64,000 nucleotides of DNA, taken from the NCBI GenBank assembly GCA_036583965.1, contig JAZBQD010000013.1:8445763-8509762 (forward strand), written 5' to 3'. Positions 14,304-26,333 of the stretch are shown here, in pieces. A model generated the notes under the pieces. The model ran no database searches and was not told the origin of the DNA. It worked only from the letters and a program-made list of their open reading frames with translations. The translations under genes were made by a program, and so were the position numbers. Position 1 is the first letter of the stretch; each line of letters begins with the position of its first letter. The DNA comes from Prunella strophiata. Taxonomy: Eukaryota; Chordata; Aves; Passeriformes; Prunellidae.

Positions 14304-16472
14304 GCTACCTTATAAGCTGTTGTCTCCTTTGGCATTCAAAACTGAGACTCAGGCTCCATTTCACGGGAAAAAATGGGGAGAAAACTGGAAGGTCAAAAGC
14401 AAGAAAAACTCATGAGTCAACATAAAGACAGTTTACTAAGTAAAAAGGAGCATGGAGGAAGAATCATGAAGTCTCCCACGAGCAGACTGAGGCACAGTTA
14501 GTCACCCAGTAAGGGCTGCTTTGGAGAAACACCCCTGCAGTTTTATTGATGGACATGCTGGTCTAGGGCATGGAATATCCCTTTGGTCAGTTTGGGTTGG
14601 CTGTCACAGATGTGCTCCCTTCCTGGCCTTCTCCCTGGGGCCAGCATGAGAAACAGAGAAGACCTTGACACCATGCCAGCAGGAGATAAACACTGGTGTG
14701 TTATCAGCACTGTCTTGGTCACAAATCTAAAACGTGGCTGCTGTGAAGAAAATTACTCCAGCCAAAGGCATGCTCTAACCAGACTAGGATATGCTGATTC
14801 TTTTGTTTTGTCACAGCTGTGGAGGAGTCCCTAATTGTGGGACTTCAGTCACTGCAGCCACAGGCCTTCCTCTTCTGTTTTGTATGCAGGTTTTTGCATT
14901 CCTTCAAATTTTATGCCCATTTTCTTTTATTTCATTGCATATTTCCCCATGATTTTTGGTGAATTACCTGTGTAAGTGCTTCATGGATATTCCTTCATAA
15001 TTCTTCCATATCTGCAGTTTTGATGTAGATGGTGTAAACTCTGTGAGTATATAAATGCCAACTCTTCAGTGTTACAACCCTAATATTTCAGAACCTTTTT
15101 GAACATTTAGGAGTTGCTACCCAGAGAAGGATAACCTTTTCTCCTTCTAGAGGGCTTTTTATTACACTTTGTATATGATATTTTTTTCATGGGGGAAAAG
15201 CAGAGTGGCTTTGGAACATTTGAATGATTTCTGAATGGTTTCTGTAGCCATTAGTCCTGCTATTACTGGGGTGCAGTTGTTATGTTTTGTTGAATCCAGA
15301 TATTATTCATTCTGGCCTAAATGAAATTGCAGCAACAGAAGGCATGAATAGAAAACCTGCCTCTAAAAAGATCTATGTTAGCCAGAATCATGATTACTAA
15401 AATATATTCTGATTCTTGCATACTTGCTGCATGCTGTCCTGTCACCTCCTGAATTCAGAAAATTTTGATTTGCCATAACTTTTTGAAGAAAAAAGAAGGC
15501 AGTGCACTTTGCAATGAAAAACTTGAAAGTCAAAAGATGCTTTTTAATTATAATTAGCAATTAAGTCACAGTGCTGCTGTCAAAATAGGGCTTGTTCAGC
15601 TATCAGATCTATTTTTTTGTTTATCTTGTTTGGGTATTTTTTTTTTACCAGCAACATTCTATCAATCTGGAGCTCAGAACATGCATTGGCTTGGCACCTT
15701 GAGAAAGACTTCAGAAATGACTCAAATGCATGGGCAACTGCAAAATGTATGGAATGGGACAAAAAGGAAGAGCTGCTTCCAAACTTTGTGGAAGAAATTA
15801 TAGACTGCCCTTGCACCTTGGCACAGGCAAGAGCTGACACTGGCAGGTTCCACGTAAGTTATTAATTGATCCCTCTGGCTTATTACAATTCCAGGTGGAA
15901 GCTTAAGGAGTGCCAAACTCCACACACACCCCTGTTCCCTCTCTAAAGGTCATTACAAGGAAATTAAGTTACATTTAGATTTGCCCAAGTAGCATATCAA
16001 ATTGCAGAGGTAAATACAGCTTTTCTAGGTAGTATGAATAAAAGTGCCTATGGAATAGATGGAAATTACATTCAAACAGGGAATTAAAACAGTAGTTCCA
16101 ATGGCAGACTGAAAGCCCTCTGTGGAGCTGGGAGCAGGGATGACTTCTTTGAGATCCTACAAGATTACAGTCTGTGTTTGAAGGTGATATCCCATGCTGT
16201 GACAAACTATTTCTGCCTAGTTTATCATACTTTGCTGCAAACCCTTCCGCCTTGTGCTTCAGAACTCAATCCCAGAGCTGTAATCCATTATTCCCTTTAT
16301 CCTGCTTCCTTCCTCCTTCTCAGCTTCACTGTTATCAAGGAACTGACAAAAGCTGAGAAATCAATTGCCATTCAGTCTACACTTTCACTTACACTGCTGA
16401 TCTGAGGATCAGATGAGAGTGACTTCCTCTCCTATTTATGATACCAAATGGTGGCATGTGTTTATGCATTAA

Positions 16473-16504
<32 letters not shown>

Positions 16505-19500
16505 GTAAACCTTGTTACTGTTCTGGTTATGAAGCCCAAACATGATGTGTACAGTTAAAAGCTTGTGAAGATAAAAAAATGGTTCTATTGCCTCTGTCTA
16601 AGAGCATAGTATAAACATTTACTCTGTTGTGTCTGTGTTTGTTGTACACTTGCAGTTGAATCCCCATCTGGCTGCATTTGTTCTTCAAGGTCTGTTATAC
16701 AGACTGCAAAACATTCAGGTCAGACACGCTGCTCCAGACACTTCAGTATTAAATCCACCACTTTTCCTATCATTCCATGCTACTCAACACAACCTTAACC
16801 AGTTCATGTCAACTTTACACACATGTCAGATACAAAGGGTGGGAACAGAATGTAGGAACAGAAAGGACAATGAGGAAAGAGCACCATTAAGTGTGAACAT
16901 TGATCTTTTTCAGACAGATTATGGCTGCGACATTGAAAAGGGCAGTGTGTGTACTTATCATCCTGGTGCTGTGCATTGTGTAAGAGCCATTCAAGCCAGG
17001 TAAATAACATTTTTTAAACTGCATTTTTTTGATCAATCCTTTCACTTCAGAGACAGCAGCATCACAGAAGTCAGGGGTGAAGTCTAACTGGACATCAGAT
17101 AAAGCTTGGCAAACAAAATTAGCTGTATCCATAAAAAGTCAATAAGCAACCCCTAAATAAAAATGGACCCCAGAGAGCTAAATGATGATTTTCTTGCTGC
17201 TTTTCTCAATCAGCCCCCAGTATGGGGCTGGACAGCAGTGCTGCTATGACTCCAATGGAACCCAAATCCTCACGTATGACTCCACCGGAGGCAGCACACC
17301 TGATCGAGGGCACGACTGGGGTTCACCACCTTTCCTGAAGCCTCCCCGGATCCCTGGCTTTTCCCATTGGCTTTATGATGTTATCAGCTTCTATTACTGC
17401 TGCCTGTGGGCTGATAATTGTGACTTCTATATGAAAAGGCGGCCCTCTAGTGACTGCAGGACGTACCGCCCGCCCCGAGCTGGTAAGGGCTTCAAACTTC
17501 CCTTCTGCAGTGTAGATTTATGACACAGTGTTGGCTTTTAGAATATTTGTATATCTGCATATATGAGCTGACAATGGTGAGGGTACAATGTCCTGTGGAA
17601 AAATTCCATGAAGGTTTCTACTGATCTATCACTTACAAAATCTGTATGTGTTTTTTAATTGTGCTGCAAGATTTCCTGCTGTTGAGCATCTCACTCACCC
17701 CTAGAACCTAAATAGTCAATGTCCACGACTTTATATCATCAGTGTAGACTTCTTCAGAAAAAAAAGATGGTTAGAGATGGTTAATGACAGCTAGGAAGTA
17801 GCTACAAAAGCTATCCTGATGAGGAATATTCATATCAAATAAGAAAGTTTTACAATTTACAATGTGTCTGGTTTTCTCCCACTTGCTTTTAACTCAGCCA
17901 TCAAGTCTTGCCATACCTCTGTTGCTACCACATGTTTTGCCTTCTACACTGCTGAGATGCTGAGGTGTCCAGCAGGATTTGGCCTCTCATAAAGAAATGC
18001 AAAGAGGCAGCAATTTGCACCAGGAAAAAATGGAGAAAACTGCAGAGGGCATTGCATTAGGTAGTTAGGGATCATGAAAGAGTGGTTTGGCTGCTTAAAG
18101 AAACCCCATCAAAAGTATTGGCAGAAGCAGAGTTTGAATTTGTGAAAATACAGCTTTACAACTTGATGGCAAGGTGCATTGTATTAGTTACCACACAGAT
18201 TAAAGCATACAAAAGAGGATAAATTAGAAGCAAATTGGAGCAATTTACATGGAAGTTGGAAATGAAAAAGGGGATAAGGGATATGGATGCAAAGATAAGG
18301 CAACAGCCCTGTATTTATGTCCAAATCTCCCCATATATTCCATGTGACACAGACTTCTAGCCTCTTTCATTTCTCATGAACTTGAGGAGTAACAGATTGG
18401 GATTTTTGCTTGTACTTAATTATCTTTTTTGCTTTTAAAAATAGCCTCTGCTTTTGGGGATCCTCATTTCCTTACATTTGATGGTCTGAACTTCACCTTC
18501 AATGGCCTAGGAGAATACACATTGGTAGAGTCTGATCTCACATCCCTGAGAGTGCAAGGGAGAACACAGCAGGCAAACCTTCCCAATGGTAAGTCGGTAA
18601 GAGAGGAAGCAGAGCTTCTGAACTTCTGAGATTTGCAAAATTAAGATTTGATATTTGCTTGATTTGTACTTTTCAGCAATCCTCCTGTTGTCTCTAGTCT
18701 TCTTTTTTGGCCATTTGTGAACAGTCACCATTCTGAAGATAATCAGAAAGCAGACAACATCTTCAGGAAAAACTTCCCAATCAAAGTTTAATTGCTAGTT
18801 TTATTGGGTGTGAGTGATGGAAGTGTAAGGTTTTCTGTTGTGTTTAAGAGCTCAAACAAAATTCTTATTTCTCTCCATGCCCATTCTCATCAATAAGGAA
18901 ACATAAGGCCAGTTCTAGAAATCAGTCAACAGGCACAGCTACCAGCTGATGCATTTTGATAGCATTGTTGGGTTTTTTTTTTTTCATTTGGAAGGAACTG
19001 GAGCTCTGGGGACAGGCCTGTCTGCAGTGGCCATGCAGGAGAACAGCTCTGATGTGATCGAAGTGCGCTACTCTGAGGATTTGCATCTGGAGGTCCTCCT
19101 GAACCAGAGGGTTCTCAGCTTCTCTGAACAAACTTGGATGGACTTGAAAGGTTAGTTACATATATCAGCCTTGTAAGCAATTCCATTCTGATGGAGCCCA
19201 TGGATAGTTTAAAGTGTCTCTAGGTGCATGCATTTCAACTCTCTGTTCAGCATCCTTTTGTGAAGTGTTTAACAGGTGGTTTCAGTGTCCATGGTTTCTA
19301 TGTCCTCTTTCACTTGTTTGTAGAGCAATGGTTTTCCTCCTCATCCTGTGGACAGTGAATGGAATTTTAAAAACTGTCCTCTACATCCTGCTTTGAGCTT
19401 ACTGCATCTAATGCAATGAAGCCTACCAAATAAAATTAAATATAGTGAAATATAACTAAAATATATCCTAAACTATAACTGAATTTCGTATTTACCTATT

Positions 19501-22500
19501 AGGAGCTCTCTCAATAGGTCAGATATTATTCCTCTATTCTTCTGCCAAAAAGACTATAAAAAGTTGACTTTTTGTCCAGCAGGGCTGGGATAATTTGATT
19601 AGTCTTAATGATAATTTGGCAAATACTCATCATACATCACTTCAATTTTAACAGTAATCCCCCTATTCAGCAGAGGAACATTTCTGTGGCTAGCAATTAG
19701 TATTCCTCACATGGCTGAAGAGCAGGTGTAGGGCTACACTGAGAAGGAGCTGCAAAAGCAGAGATGCAGGGAGAAAAACAAAATGGAAGGGCCATTGAGG
19801 GGGCCTGGAGAAGAAGCCACATTAGGGAGGTGTTGACAAGACAAGGGAGAAGGAGAGGAAAACTGTGACCACTGGGAGTGGTGCTTCCAGCTCACAGCCA
19901 CTCTCTGATGTGGACATCTCATATCTTTAAGCTTCTGGGTTGGGACACTAGCAGGAGGCATCTGATATCAACAGTGGATCTCTCTTTGCTGCCACTCTCT
20001 AGTAGCCATCTAATCACAATTGTAGTGTGAAGGTGTGGCTTCCCTTTAAATGCTTCTCAGAGTGCAGCTCAGAGTGGAAGGGAGGAAAAGCTGTATGAAA
20101 AATGGTTAAAACTGATGATTTTAACTGATGGTAAAACACAACAATTTTTTCACTATGGATAATTAGCTATTTTGTCCTCTTCCTCTCATGGTTATAGGTC
20201 TCTTTCTCTATTCTACACCTGATCAGAACATCACAGTGATGTTCTCTTCTGGGTCTGGAGTGGAAATAAGGGGAAGTGGAGGATTTCTGACCCTGACAGT
20301 TCTGCTCCCAGAGAAGTTTATGAATCACACACGGGGTCTCTTTGGGGTAATGAATGGCAATCCACAGGATGACTACACCTTCAAGAATAAAACCACCATG
20401 TCTATTCATGCAAGTCCCCAGCAGGTGTTTGAGTTTGGAGCTAGCTGTAAGTAATTTCTCTGGTCTATTATTACATTTTCTTTACAAAATAAGACAGCTT
20501 ATGATTTAAGGACTAGGAAATTAAGCTGTGCCAAGCAACCAGTACTGGGGGGAAGAGAAAGGAGTAAGAGAAATATGCCCTCCTCTACCCACGTGGGGAG
20601 TGAAAACAGAACCATGATGGAGTGTTCAGCACTTTGTTCCTATATCTCTTCCAGCTCTAGCTACATTTCTATAGATAAACACTTGGATTAGTAGCAGAAG
20701 GTAGGTCTATGTTAGCAATGTTACATATGAATCTCTCTTTCTGTCTCTGTCTCCCAAGGGGCTATTGAAAATGGAACTTCTCTCTTTACTTATGACACGA
20801 AGCTCTTACTGGACAGTTTCTTCTATGGGGACAAGCACAATGCTTCCTTTCTGCCTGTGTTCTCCCCTCATGAAGACCCTGCTGATCCCCTGCTAGAAGA
20901 GATGGTCTCACTCTGTGGCTCTGACCCATTCTGCAGATTTGATGTCCTGACAACAAGAAACCTTCAAGTGGGAAGTTCCACAAGACTTTCCCATCAGAAT
21001 CACAAGCTGCTGGTGGAACATCTAGAGCCAGGTGATACAACATTCCATGAAACATCATTACAGAATAACAGGATATTCTGAGCTGGAAGGGACCCACTGG
21101 GATCATCAAGTCCAAACCTTAAGTGAACAGCCCATAGGGAGCATCACTACAGTTATTTCTACAGGGCATCTAAAGAGCTAACACTGTTTGAAGAGGCTTT
21201 GCATAACTGTAGGTTCATGCACCTATAAATAATCTGATTGTGGGGAATCATCTTTGTACCAGGAAATCTCTGTACTGATAGAATACTTAGGCAAACTCAA
21301 AATAAATTTCTTCCAATTTCTTCCACTGTAACACCACAGAGTAGAAAGTTTATCTTCATTTTGTATGCATTAAGCTGTCTTCCTTGGACTTCAAAATAAT
21401 TTTTGAAAGTAGCAGGAAATATTGTCCTTCAGATAGCCTAAAAATCTTTGTTTTTCCATGAGTTGTCACTAAAATGATGTTTGAATCACTGTAATGGAGA
21501 TTTGCTGGTCTAAGTCCTAAATACTCTAACCAGATATGTCTCTTTTATTAGTGATCTCTTGTGGCTGGCTGGATCCTCCAACCAATGGAAGAAAGAATGA
21601 CACTAACTACCTGCTGGGCTCAACCATCAGTTTCACCTGCAATAAGGGCTATGAACTCACAGGGTCACAGGAAAGAACTTGCCAAGTGTCAGGAGCCTGG
21701 TCAGGAGACACACCCCACTGCAGCCCAGAAACAGGTTTGTTGCCTTTTAGATATGCTATCTAAATGATATTGTCACTAAAAGATCATTGTCAAGGACAAG
21801 GCAATCTCAGTATACCATGATGGCCCTTGACAAAAGCAACTTCTCTTACTTGGTGAAACATTGGACATGAGATGTCTGAATTTCTAGAAAGACTATTATT
21901 CAAATCTAAATAACAGGTGACTTATGGTGGTTTTGTGCAGCTTGGTGGAGGTTTAAAAGTTTTTGTTTTATCAATGGGTACAGGTACCTGAAGGGTGGAT
22001 GAAAAGGGGATGGAGCCAGGATTTTTTCAGTGGTGCCCAGGGACAAGAGCAGAGGCCACAGGCATGCTCTGAAACACAGAAGCTTCCCTCTGAACATCAG
22101 AAACCCCTTTTTTTACTGTGATCATGATTGAGCACTGGCCCAGCTTGCCCAGAGAAGTTCCAGAGTCTCCCTCCCTGGAGATATTAAAAAATTCTCAGGT
22201 CATGATCCTGGGCAACTCACTCTGAGTGGTCCTGCTTGAACAGGGGAGTTGGACAGAATGACCTCCAGAGGTCCCATCCCACCTCAACTGTTCTGTGCTT
22301 CTGTGATTCAAGAGCAGACACAGCCCACACTTGTTGAACCCTTCCACTCTTTTTTCCTAAAACATTATGTTATCTCAAAACATAATTCTATTATTCTATA
22401 GCAGTAAAAGTTATGAATGATACAATAGTATTTAGTATAAATAACATAAATTTATTACCCCTCTTGTGTTACTACTGATAGATTATCAGTTAGCCTGGGA

Positions 22501-25500
22501 TTGTTGGATTTAGTAGCAGTTTAGTAGCATAGGCTGTCTCTATGATTTACAGAAAATGGCCCAAAATTTTCTTTTTATTCATTCACCACATACTCTCCAA
22601 ATGTCCTCAAGATGGCAATATTTCAAAGCACCAGGGTGGTGCAAGGCCAGATGGCATGTTGAAGCACTTTCAATGCTGAGTTAATAGCTCCCAAAAGCAC
22701 TCATCAAATCATTCATACTAACAGATTCTCCATTCTAAGACCCTTCCAAAGAAATGTGGAAAGTGCACTTCACATCAGCAAGGAATTCCTGTCATGCTGG
22801 CACAGTTTCATCAGCCTCTGCTGCCTGTAACAATTTCTTGTACATTTCCAGTGTAGTTCTGAACTTAGTAATATCTGTAAGATGAACTGCAGTGAGTTTG
22901 GGCAGCAAAAAAACTTTGCAAAGGCCAGATCTTAAAAAGGCAATGGCAAAACTTTGTGCCAAGCTGAAAGCTAAGAATATTTTTCCACTGCTGCCATCAA
23001 CCACATACATACTGGATAAGAGCCAGTCAGTCTCAATAAGCAAAACAGATGCTGACATTTACACTAGCAAAAGGGGGACAGAAAGGCAGCCCTGTGAGAT
23101 CAGAGGAAAGAAGCTGGAAGATATGCAGTGATTGATTGCATTCAGAATGATGGAGACATGACACTGCTTTGTGAATCAGCAAACAAAACCCACAAAGATT
23201 TCCAATGCTTTCCTGAAAGGTGACAAAGAAAAACAAGGTGTGAAAGAATTTTACTGATCTTATTGAAACAAAGATCTTCCTTACTATTTGATATTTGATG
23301 TTCTAGTTAATTTGCAATGTGAACCAAAATTGATGGTTTTTATTAGCCTAAAAAAGTTGGAGTATGGCAATGCTGTCCACAGCAGCAGGATACTGACAAC
23401 ACCAACAACTGAGCAACACAATATAAAATACAAATTTCTCTATTCTTTTCTTCTTACTGCTGTACCCTAGTAGTGGCATTTACATCTTGCCTTGTTTCTC
23501 CTTCTTCCATAAGGTGTTTTCCTAGATGTCAGTGTTTGAGAAGGCTATTTTATTGCCAGGCCCAGGATCTCTACAGAGAAGAGAGGCAATATAGATCAAA
23601 GTTCCTTTCACTTATATCTAAACTTCTTATATTTTTATAGTATGGACAGCTAGTACTTACTTTCCACTAAATACATTTCTGCCTCTGGTCCAAGACACAG
23701 TTGAAATCCAGCACCAGTTTTCCTTGTCTTACTGCTCTATTTGGCTATTTTCTCTATTCTCCATCCCACAAGCCTTCTCCAGCACAGAAAAGCTCCTTTT
23801 GTTGTCAAAATCTGTTGTTCCTGAGGTCAGTTTTCTTTATTGTTTTTCTCTTTGCACATAAGCATGCTGCTGTTTCACCAACATCCATTTTATCAAGTCC
23901 TGTGACAAAGACATTCTAGACACCAGAAAATGCTGACAAAATTAATGGACAGCCCTTCCCAATTTCTGGGTGCCTGAATGGGGGACCACTGTGATCAGTA
24001 GTCACATTTTTACTTAGAAAGTGAACTATTAAACACACACTTTGTCAAATTATTTCTTTCATGAAGGTCAGGAGCACAGGGCCCAGCCCTCTGTTATTCT
24101 AAGCTTACAGGTGTATTTCTTTACAGTGCTGTGTTCATGACTGTTGCAGTTTTGTGGCACATCAGATTCAAGCTCTGTCTTGCAAATCACCAAGGTTTTT
24201 TAAGTTGCTATATGCCTTTTCAAAAGAGAATATTTAAAATAAAGGCATGGGAACCAGGAAAATTGGGTAGGAAAAGAGGTGGAAACAAGAAAATGTAATG
24301 CCAGTTATTTTACAAAATCCATTTCAGTATTTTGAAACTTCAAATACGAATTATGTTGTTCGGCCTGCATATTGTTTTGCTTCCTTGGACTAAAGTTTCC
24401 ATGGAAATCCTCTGCTAATAATTATTTTGCTATGCTTCTAATTACAATCCCACTGCAAGTCTTGCCAGTACCACAGCAAGCTCTCTTCACAGAATATCAC
24501 AAAGAGGAAGAACAAAGAAGCTATCCAGCAAAAGCAAAAAGGAGATTCTAGTAAAATCAGATGTAATATCCAGCTAAAAATCATAAGATAGTGGCAACAT
24601 ATGTACATACAGTCTTTTTGAGACAGACAATATGGTGATATTAAAGGCAATCTAGTTTTGTTTGTCTTTTGGTTTACTTTCTCCTTTTCCCCCACTCCTC
24701 TATTCACTTTTAGATTTCCTTTTCCAGTCCCAGGCTCTGTGTAAATGCTGTTCATTTTGAAAAGCTGTCAGAAATCTCATTAGTCTTCTGTCCTTTTTCT
24801 AAACACAAAGATTTCACAACAGAGGCAAATCACTACTGGAATAACTTCTTTAGCCAGTGGTGGGTTCTCATCACTTGGCAGAGACTGGGTGGGTGCCTCC
24901 TAGTGAAGGATGTGTAAGACAAACATTGGGCCTTGTTCAGAAGTTACTGGACGATGGACCAATGCTTGTGAAACCATTTATGTATCCCATTTCTTCCCTT
25001 AAACTTCACTATAAACCAAATCAACAACTGAATAATCTGTTCTAGGATCACAGAAGTGCCTGTTCTGTCACTCTGCCATCACTGTGTGCTAGGCTGTGGG
25101 TTTGGGCAGGTGTGACAAATTGATGGAAGGAAGGGCTGACAAAAATGCAGCCCCAATGTATTGAGGCTCAGATACAAAATGCAGGAATCATTGTTTCTCC
25201 CAGACAGTTCACTCCACGTGCTGCACCTCCTAATTTTTACAAATATTCTTATGTGTCATGGTAATCTGCCACTGCTTAGAAAACAAAATTATAATTTTTA
25301 TTCAAAATTTGTTTCATATCTGGTTTCTTTCTCTCTTTCAGGTGTCCTTGCTAGGCAGTCACAGAATCAAGCTGACACTTGTTTTAGTGTGTTCAAACTC
25401 TCTGATGCAGTTCAATGTACCCACATCAGAGCACTCACTTCTCTTTTATGTAGATTAATAAGCAGCAAAGGTAGTTTCAAAATTTAATGCCAAAATAGGG

Positions 25501-26333
25501 GTAATATTTAAAGTAATCAAACCAGTATGGAATAAGGATTGAAAACCATTTTAGTTGGGATTGACAGTTCCACATCAATATTGCACCTTCAAAATGCTCG
25601 ACTACATATTAATCACTAACCACCCTTTGTGTTACAAGGCTTTTGCAGCCACCTGCTCTCCAATCAAATGTAGAAATTCTGAGTTCCTAATCTTTACTAG
25701 TTTCAAAAAATCTGAAAGGGTAAAGGGTTGGAAGGGACCTCTGGACATCATTTAGTCCTAATCCCACTGCCAAGGGAGGCAGTTCCACAAATAAAGAGAA
25801 CAGAAAAATTAACACTATACGTACAATTTCAAAAATTGTCATGGGACTGCATTCAAACAGATATGAAGAAATGTGTATCAAAGTCTTCATGTTTTTTCTG
25901 TGTTTGGTCTCTGTTTTTCAGCTATCAAACAAGTAATTGTCATTGGCAGTGTATTTGGAATAGTTGGTCTTGCAGTCCTGGGACGTCTGGGTTATTTATG
26001 CACAAAGCAGAGGTAAGCCTTAACTGAACTGAAAACACAAATCAACCTCCTAAAGAAATAGCAACTTTTATGACCTTTTAAAATAATAATTTAATAATGA
26101 CCACTGGCAACAAACTGCCTGTGCTACAGGTAAAAAAAAAGTGTAACTGATGTATAAACACTTATCAACTCTGCGTGCAACTGATTGGTGGAGAAAGAGG
26201 GCAATGTAGTGAATGAAAATGGTTTTGCCTAGGAATACTGGCGGATTGAAATGGAGATATGGTTGATTTTCTGAACTTTGTTAGCAACTGTTACAAATTT
26301 TTAAGCCTTCTCTGTTCCAGTGTCCACAAGTAA
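10144..26333 (+). CDS. SUSD2: SUSD2, sushi domain-containing protein 2 (complete, 15 exons)
   Basis: Exons: 10144-10210, 11464-11668, 13010-13161, 13660-13827, 14078-14252, 15652-15853, 16914-16999, 17214-17482, 18445-18588, 18995-19150, 20198-20446, 20759-21031, 21552-21734, 25922-26012, 26321-26333. Phases match at every junction and give 810 residues (human is 822). Order: signal peptide (1-23), somatomedin B (about 25-60), conserved extracellular segment (91-255), AMOP (about 263-440, with [15 protein letters not shown] ending near residue 322), VWD (from 442, GDPH at 446-449), sushi (719-773), transmembrane helix (about 781-803), short cytosolic tail. Family knowledge: SUSD2 is a type I surface glycoprotein cleaved at GDPH, with the parts held by disulfides, and is linked to adhesion and galectin-1. 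Segments such as the one around [17 protein letters not shown] match mammalian SUSD2 closely. An in-frame ATG lies upstream at 10003, but 10144 gives the signal peptide directly. KREMEN1 follows on the same strand about 3 kb downstream. Confidence 0.95.
11464..11668 (+). CDS. SUSD2: SUSD2 exon 2: somatomedin B domain
   Basis: It encodes the dense cysteine pattern C-x3-C-x5-C-x-C-x3-C-x5-CC-x6-C of somatomedin B (residues 28-58), then [12 protein letters not shown], a segment shared with mammalian SUSD2. Donor is GTGGGT, phase 2. Confidence 0.93.
13010..13161 (+). CDS. SUSD2: SUSD2 exon 3: conserved extracellular segment
   Basis: It codes for a segment containing [15 protein letters not shown], matching the post-somatomedin region of mammalian SUSD2. 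Acceptor CTACAG; donor GTTACT is weak but the phase fits exon 4. Confidence 0.92.
13660..13827 (+). CDS. SUSD2: SUSD2 exon 4
   Basis: It contains [20 protein letters not shown], conserved in SUSD2, with N-glycosylation sequons NET and NLT. Acceptor AATGCAG; donor GTAAAG. Confidence 0.93.
14078..14252 (+). CDS. SUSD2: SUSD2 exon 5, ends at a GC donor
   Basis: It codes for a segment including [20 protein letters not shown]. Only an end at 14252 keeps phase 2 with exon 6, and the intron then begins GCAAGTG: a GC-AG intron with an otherwise perfect AG/GCAAGT context. A (TAA)n tract starts 13 bp into the intron. Confidence 0.9.
14266..14303 (+). repeat. (TAA)n microsatellite
   Basis: About 12.7 perfect copies of TAA just inside SUSD2 intron 5, next to the GC splice donor. 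Confidence 0.95.
15652..15853 (+). CDS. SUSD2: SUSD2 exon 6: first part of AMOP domain
   Basis: It contains [15 protein letters not shown] and the AMOP signature [15 protein letters not shown] (residues 308-322). Long polypyrimidine acceptor TTTTTTACCAG; donor GTAAGT; phase 0 end. Confidence 0.95.
16472..16499. repeat. (AT)n microsatellite
   Basis: Fourteen perfect AT dinucleotides in SUSD2 intron 6. Confidence 0.95.
16914..16999 (+). CDS. SUSD2: SUSD2 exon 7: AMOP domain
   Basis: It encodes [20 protein letters not shown] followed by HCVRAIQA, nearly identical to mammalian SUSD2. Acceptor TTTTTCAG; donor GTAAAT. Confidence 0.95.
17214..17482 (+). CDS. SUSD2: SUSD2 exon 8: end of AMOP domain
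   Basis: Strongly conserved: [12 protein letters not shown], then [17 protein letters not shown] and DCRTYRPPR, with paired cysteines. It ends in phase 1 at GTAAGG. Confidence 0.96.
18445..18588 (+). CDS. SUSD2: SUSD2 exon 9: start of VWD domain with GDPH
   Basis: It encodes [24 protein letters not shown] at residues 446-449 is the motif at which VWD domains of this family are known to be cleaved between D and P. Donor GTAAGT. Confidence 0.96.
18995..19150 (+). CDS. SUSD2: SUSD2 exon 10: VWD domain
   Basis: It encodes [20 protein letters not shown] and [20 protein letters not shown], close to the human protein. The acceptor is GAAG after a T-rich tract; donor GTTAGT. Confidence 0.94.
20198..20446 (+). 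CDS. SUSD2: SUSD2 exon 11: VWD domain
   Basis: It contains [20 protein letters not shown] and [10 protein letters not shown], the VWD pattern in which a glycine-rich loop precedes N-x-DD-x-F. It ends in phase 1 at GTAAGT; the split codon becomes a conserved tryptophan (625). Confidence 0.94.
20759..21031 (+). CDS. SUSD2: SUSD2 exon 12: post-VWD segment
   Basis: It encodes [10 protein letters not shown] and [16 protein letters not shown], aligning with the region between VWD and sushi of mammalian SUSD2. Donor GTGATA. Confidence 0.92.
21056..21120 (-). mobile_element. CR1-type LINE fragment (3' end)
   Basis: Contains GAGCTGGAAGGGACCCACTG then GGATCATCAAGTCCAA, the reverse complement of the conserved CR1 3' terminus. 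Only about 65 bp is evident, starting 25 bp after SUSD2 exon 12 in intron 12. Confidence 0.75.
21552..21734 (+). CDS. SUSD2: SUSD2 exon 13: sushi (CCP) domain
   Basis: A single-exon sushi domain with four cysteines and the usual W before the last one: [34 protein letters not shown]. It occupies residues 719-773. Confidence 0.96.
21970..22315 (+). mobile_element. Truncated CR1-type LINE, 3' part
   Basis: Successive CR1 3' landmarks are readable: GTGCCCAGGGACAAGAGCAG, TGAACATCAG, TTTTACTGTGA, GAGCACTGGCCCAGCTTGCC, GGAGTCTCC-like and TGGAGATATT, GGGGAGTTGGACAGAATGAC, CTCCAGAGGTCCC, and a final TTCTGTGATTC-like terminus. It is 5'-truncated with no reverse transcriptase frame, as most avian copies are. 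Confidence 0.88.
25722..25790 (-). mobile_element. CR1-type LINE 3' fragment
   Basis: GGGTTGGAAGGGACCTCTGG followed by ACATCATTTAGTCC and CCACTGCCAAGGGAGGC is the antisense CR1 3' end. It lies in SUSD2 intron 13, about 130 bp before exon 14. Confidence 0.75.
25922..26012 (+). CDS. SUSD2: SUSD2 exon 14: transmembrane helix
   Basis: It encodes a hydrophobic run, [17 protein letters not shown], then RLGYLCTK as a stop-transfer. Acceptor TTTTTCAG; donor GTAAGC. Human SUSD2 has its helix at the same place straight after the sushi domain. Confidence 0.9.
26321..26333 (+). CDS. SUSD2: SUSD2 exon 15: stop codon, four-residue end
   Basis: After the strong acceptor TCTGTTCCAG the phase gives S-V-H-K-stop, so the cytosolic tail is very short. 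A second AG ten bases on (ACAAG at 26326-26330) would shift the frame and give a 33-residue basic tail ending at 26430. The first acceptor has the better polypyrimidine tract, so I prefer it, but transcripts are needed to decide. Confidence 0.6.

Larger units (their letters stand above)
21735..25921 (+). other. SUSD2: SUSD2 intron 13 (4.2 kb)
   Basis: The largest SUSD2 intron. It holds a CR1 copy (about 21,970-22,315) and a CR1 scrap (about 25,722-25,790). I see no additional exon: reading frames such as 22892-23131 and 25161-25487 show no sushi or other domain pattern. Confidence 0.8.

Noticed and set aside
22792..23236. Possible extra exon in SUSD2 intron 13
   Set aside because: The 80-88-codon frames there lack sushi cysteines and good splice sites in a phase compatible with exons 13 and 14.
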